DNA from: an uncultured Collinsella sp. | GTDB lineage: Bacteria > Actinomycetota > Coriobacteriia > Coriobacteriales > Coriobacteriaceae | NCBI GenBank assembly: GCA_900555745.1 | Contig: USMH01000056.1 | Location: 1 to 6,649 of the forward strand | DNA: 6,649 nt | Direction of reading: 5' to 3' | In this document: one piece after another, positions 5,547 to 6,649 of the stretch | Numbering within the stretch: the first letter of the stretch is position 1 | How the letters are laid out: each line of letters begins with the position of its first letter | Program-made: the position numbers and the translations under genes | The notes under the pieces: generated by a model | The model's input: only the letters and a program-made list of their open reading frames with translations | What the model was told of the DNA's origin: nothing | Databases searched by the model: none

Positions 5547-6374
5547 ATGATTGATGCGTGCCCCGATTCCGCCGTGCTCTTTTTTGACGTGGACGGCACG
5601 CTGACGTCGTTCGATCCCGACAACATGACCGACAAGGACTTTTCGGCGGTTCACCCCTCGCAGGCGGTCGTCGAGGCGTTTCATCGTCTGCGCGACGCGG
5701 GACACCAGGCATTTATCTGCACGGGTCGTCCCTTGTGGCTGATTGCCGATGGCCTGCGCGCGCTGAACCCGGCGGGTGTCGTTGCCATGGCGGGAGCGAC
5801 GCTCGAGGTCGAGGGCCGCGTGGTACACGAGGACTGCTTTGATGAGGACGTTATCGAGGAGCTGGCACGCCGTATGGCCGCGGCAGGGATTGAAGCCTTT
5901 TTCGAGACCAACGTGGCTACCTTTGCCCTGGAACCCGCGGGTGTTGAGCAGCCGTCTCTGATCGGCACTTCTGTGGTGCACAGCGCCGAGGAGATGCGCG
6001 TCGACGGCCGTCTGCGCGTGGGCAAGGTGTGCATCGTCGCGAGCTACCTGGCTCGTGTAGCCAACGATGACGGCTTTATCGATCGCGAGTTTGAGCTGTG
6101 CAACACCGGTGGTCAGAATCGCGAGCTGAGCCCCAAGGGCATTGACAAGGGCGTGGGCGTGGCGCGAGCGCTGGAATACCTGGGTCGCACCGGCAACGCG
6201 CGCACCTTTGGCTTTGGCGATTCCGGCAACGATCTGGGTATGCTCGCCGCTGTCGAGACGGCCGTGGCCATGGGCAACGCCATGCCCGAGGTCAAGGCGC
6301 TCGCCGACTACGTGACTGATGATGTCGCACACGACGGCACCGTCACAGCGATGCAGCATTTCGGCCTCATCTAA
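5547..6374 (+). CDS. HAD-IIB (Cof-type) family phosphatase
   Basis: This encodes a 275-residue cytoplasmic hydrolase of the haloacid dehalogenase superfamily, which removes phosphate from small metabolites through an aspartyl-phosphate. All four HAD motifs are visible: FFDVDGTLT with nucleophile D14 and acid/base D16; ICTGRP with T59; the motif III lysine K197 in SPKGIDKG; and metal-binding GFGDSGNDL with D225 and D229. The C2-type cap lies between about 85 and 190, as in Cof-like enzymes that act on sugar phosphates, flavin phosphates or pyridoxal phosphate. The usual NGA sequence after motif II is AGA here (82-84). Length is normal. The ATG at 5547 follows AAAGGA (5535-5540) at a good distance. 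It is divergent from rlmKL and 193 nt ahead of a probable transaldolase start. That neighbour hints at sugar-phosphate metabolism, but the substrate cannot be read from the sequence. Confidence 0.88.
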   Translation: MIDACPDSAVLFFDVDGTLTSFDPDNMTDKDFSAVHPSQAVVEAFHRLRDAGHQAFICTGRPLWLIADGLRALNPAGVVAMAGATLEVEGRVVHEDCFDEDVIEELARRMAAAGIEAFFETNVATFALEPAGVEQPSLIGTSVVHSAEEMRVDGRLRVGKVCIVASYLARVANDDGFIDREFELCNTGGQNRELSPKGIDKGVGVARALEYLGRTGNARTFGFGDSGNDLGMLAAVETAVAMGNAMPEVKALADYVTDDVAHDGTVTAMQHFGLI

Positions 6375-6504
6375 TGAATCCCGCGTTCTGACGTTTGCCC
6401 AAACTGCGACTCTTTGCTTTTACATGCTCAATCGATTTATCAATCCAAACACTGAGGTGTTTATACCGTTCGCCGAGAAGATAAAAAACCGCAGCTCACG
6501 CCTT

Positions 6505-6537
6505 GATAAACGTAGGTAAAGTGTTTAGCAGTTTATC
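6505..6537. promoter_or_regulatory. nested dyad, possible operator upstream of transaldolase-like gene
   Basis: GATAAAC (6505-6511) and GTTTATC (6531-6537) are perfect inverted repeats. Inside them TAAA-GTG-TTTA (6517-6527) has almost the same centre (6521-6522). A further TTTATCAA at 6436-6443 is the reverse complement of TTGATAAA at 6503-6510. The dyad is 30 nt before the start codon, close to a possible weak -10 box TATGCT (6543-6548), which suits a repressor or activator site. No T-run follows, so it is not a terminator. I do not recognise the regulator. Confidence 0.35.
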
Positions 6538-6567
6538 GGCCGTATGCTAACGAAAGGAATCAGGCAG

Positions 6568-6649
6568 ATGGCAATCAAGGTGTTCGCTGACGGTGCAAAC
6601 CTCGAGGGCATGCTCGACATGTACGAGAACGGCAACGTTCAGGGTTTCA
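6568..6649 (+). CDS. transaldolase-like protein, 5' end (partial)
   Basis: Twenty-seven codons are present before the window ends. The protein starts MAIKVFADGANLEGMLDMYE and reaches NVQGF. This matches the opening of the small transaldolase / fructose-6-phosphate aldolase family, in which a first beta strand carries an aspartate (here D8), a helix follows, and the next strand reads roughly G-[VF]-T-T-N-P. The window stops just before that diagnostic TTNP stretch. Such enzymes move a dihydroxyacetone unit between sugar phosphates through a Schiff-base lysine that lies well downstream. AAAGGA (6553-6558) precedes the ATG with a 9-nt gap. The intergenic dyad at 6505-6537 suggests it is a regulated, independent unit. 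The call depends on a short N-terminus and is therefore moderate. Confidence 0.7.
   Translation, partial: MAIKVFADGANLEGMLDMYENGNVQGF

Noticed and set aside
5520..6359. 279-codon open frame on the - strand opposite the HAD phosphatase gene
   Set aside because: It mirrors a gene that has all four HAD motifs, and its own translation shows no domain. It is a shadow of GC-rich codon usage.
6392..6406. GTTTG-CC-CAAAC inverted repeat as a terminator for the HAD gene
   Set aside because: The stem is 5 bp with an impossibly small 2-nt loop and is not followed by a proper T-run; I see no clear terminator after the HAD gene.
6319..6519. 66-codon open frame spanning the end of the HAD gene and the intergenic region
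   Set aside because: It overlaps the HAD gene out of frame, lacks a convincing ribosome-binding site, and its translation has no domain or membrane span that would support a real protein.

Overview
The window reads as chromosomal DNA of a GC-rich actinobacterium. The strong G/C preference at third codon positions, the KdpD/KdpE pair with a shortened kinase and the style of the RlmKL protein suggest a gut member of the Coriobacteriia, probably Collinsella or a close relative. This assignment is inferred from protein style, since the window holds no rRNA or other marker.

Left part (1-2900, + strand): the tail of an unidentified gene comes first, then a 64-residue single-span membrane protein of unknown function. 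A strong 15-bp hairpin with a T-rich tail follows. Next is a two-component system: a KdpD-type sensor kinase that lacks the large cytoplasmic N-terminal sensor half, and, 4 nt after it, the KdpE-type response regulator. The pair would sense the membrane or cytoplasmic K+/osmotic state and control K+-uptake genes, but no kdpFABC genes lie in the window, so its target is open. A large 67-nt interrupted palindrome with a T-rich + strand tail ends the unit.

Middle part (2904-5471, - strand): one long gene for an RlmKL-type 23S rRNA methyltransferase, convergent with kdpE. Its C-terminal RlmK half keeps all the motifs expected of an m7G2069 methyltransferase. Its N-terminal RlmL half keeps the THUMP domain and the general alignment, but has lost both the SAM-binding DPxCGSGT motif and the catalytic NPPYG motif. 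This apparently dead methyltransferase domain, retained in a fusion, is the most interesting observation here.

Right part (5472-6649, + strand): a short divergent promoter region is followed by a HAD-IIB (Cof-type) phosphatase with all four HAD motifs. A more AT-rich 193-nt intergenic region contains a 33-bp nested dyad that looks like an operator. The last feature is the first 27 codons of a gene resembling a small transaldolase.

I saw no tRNA, rRNA, CRISPR array, transposase or other mobile-element gene. The window looks mostly like ordinary core chromosome, with two intergenic palindromes that may belong to dispersed repeat families.
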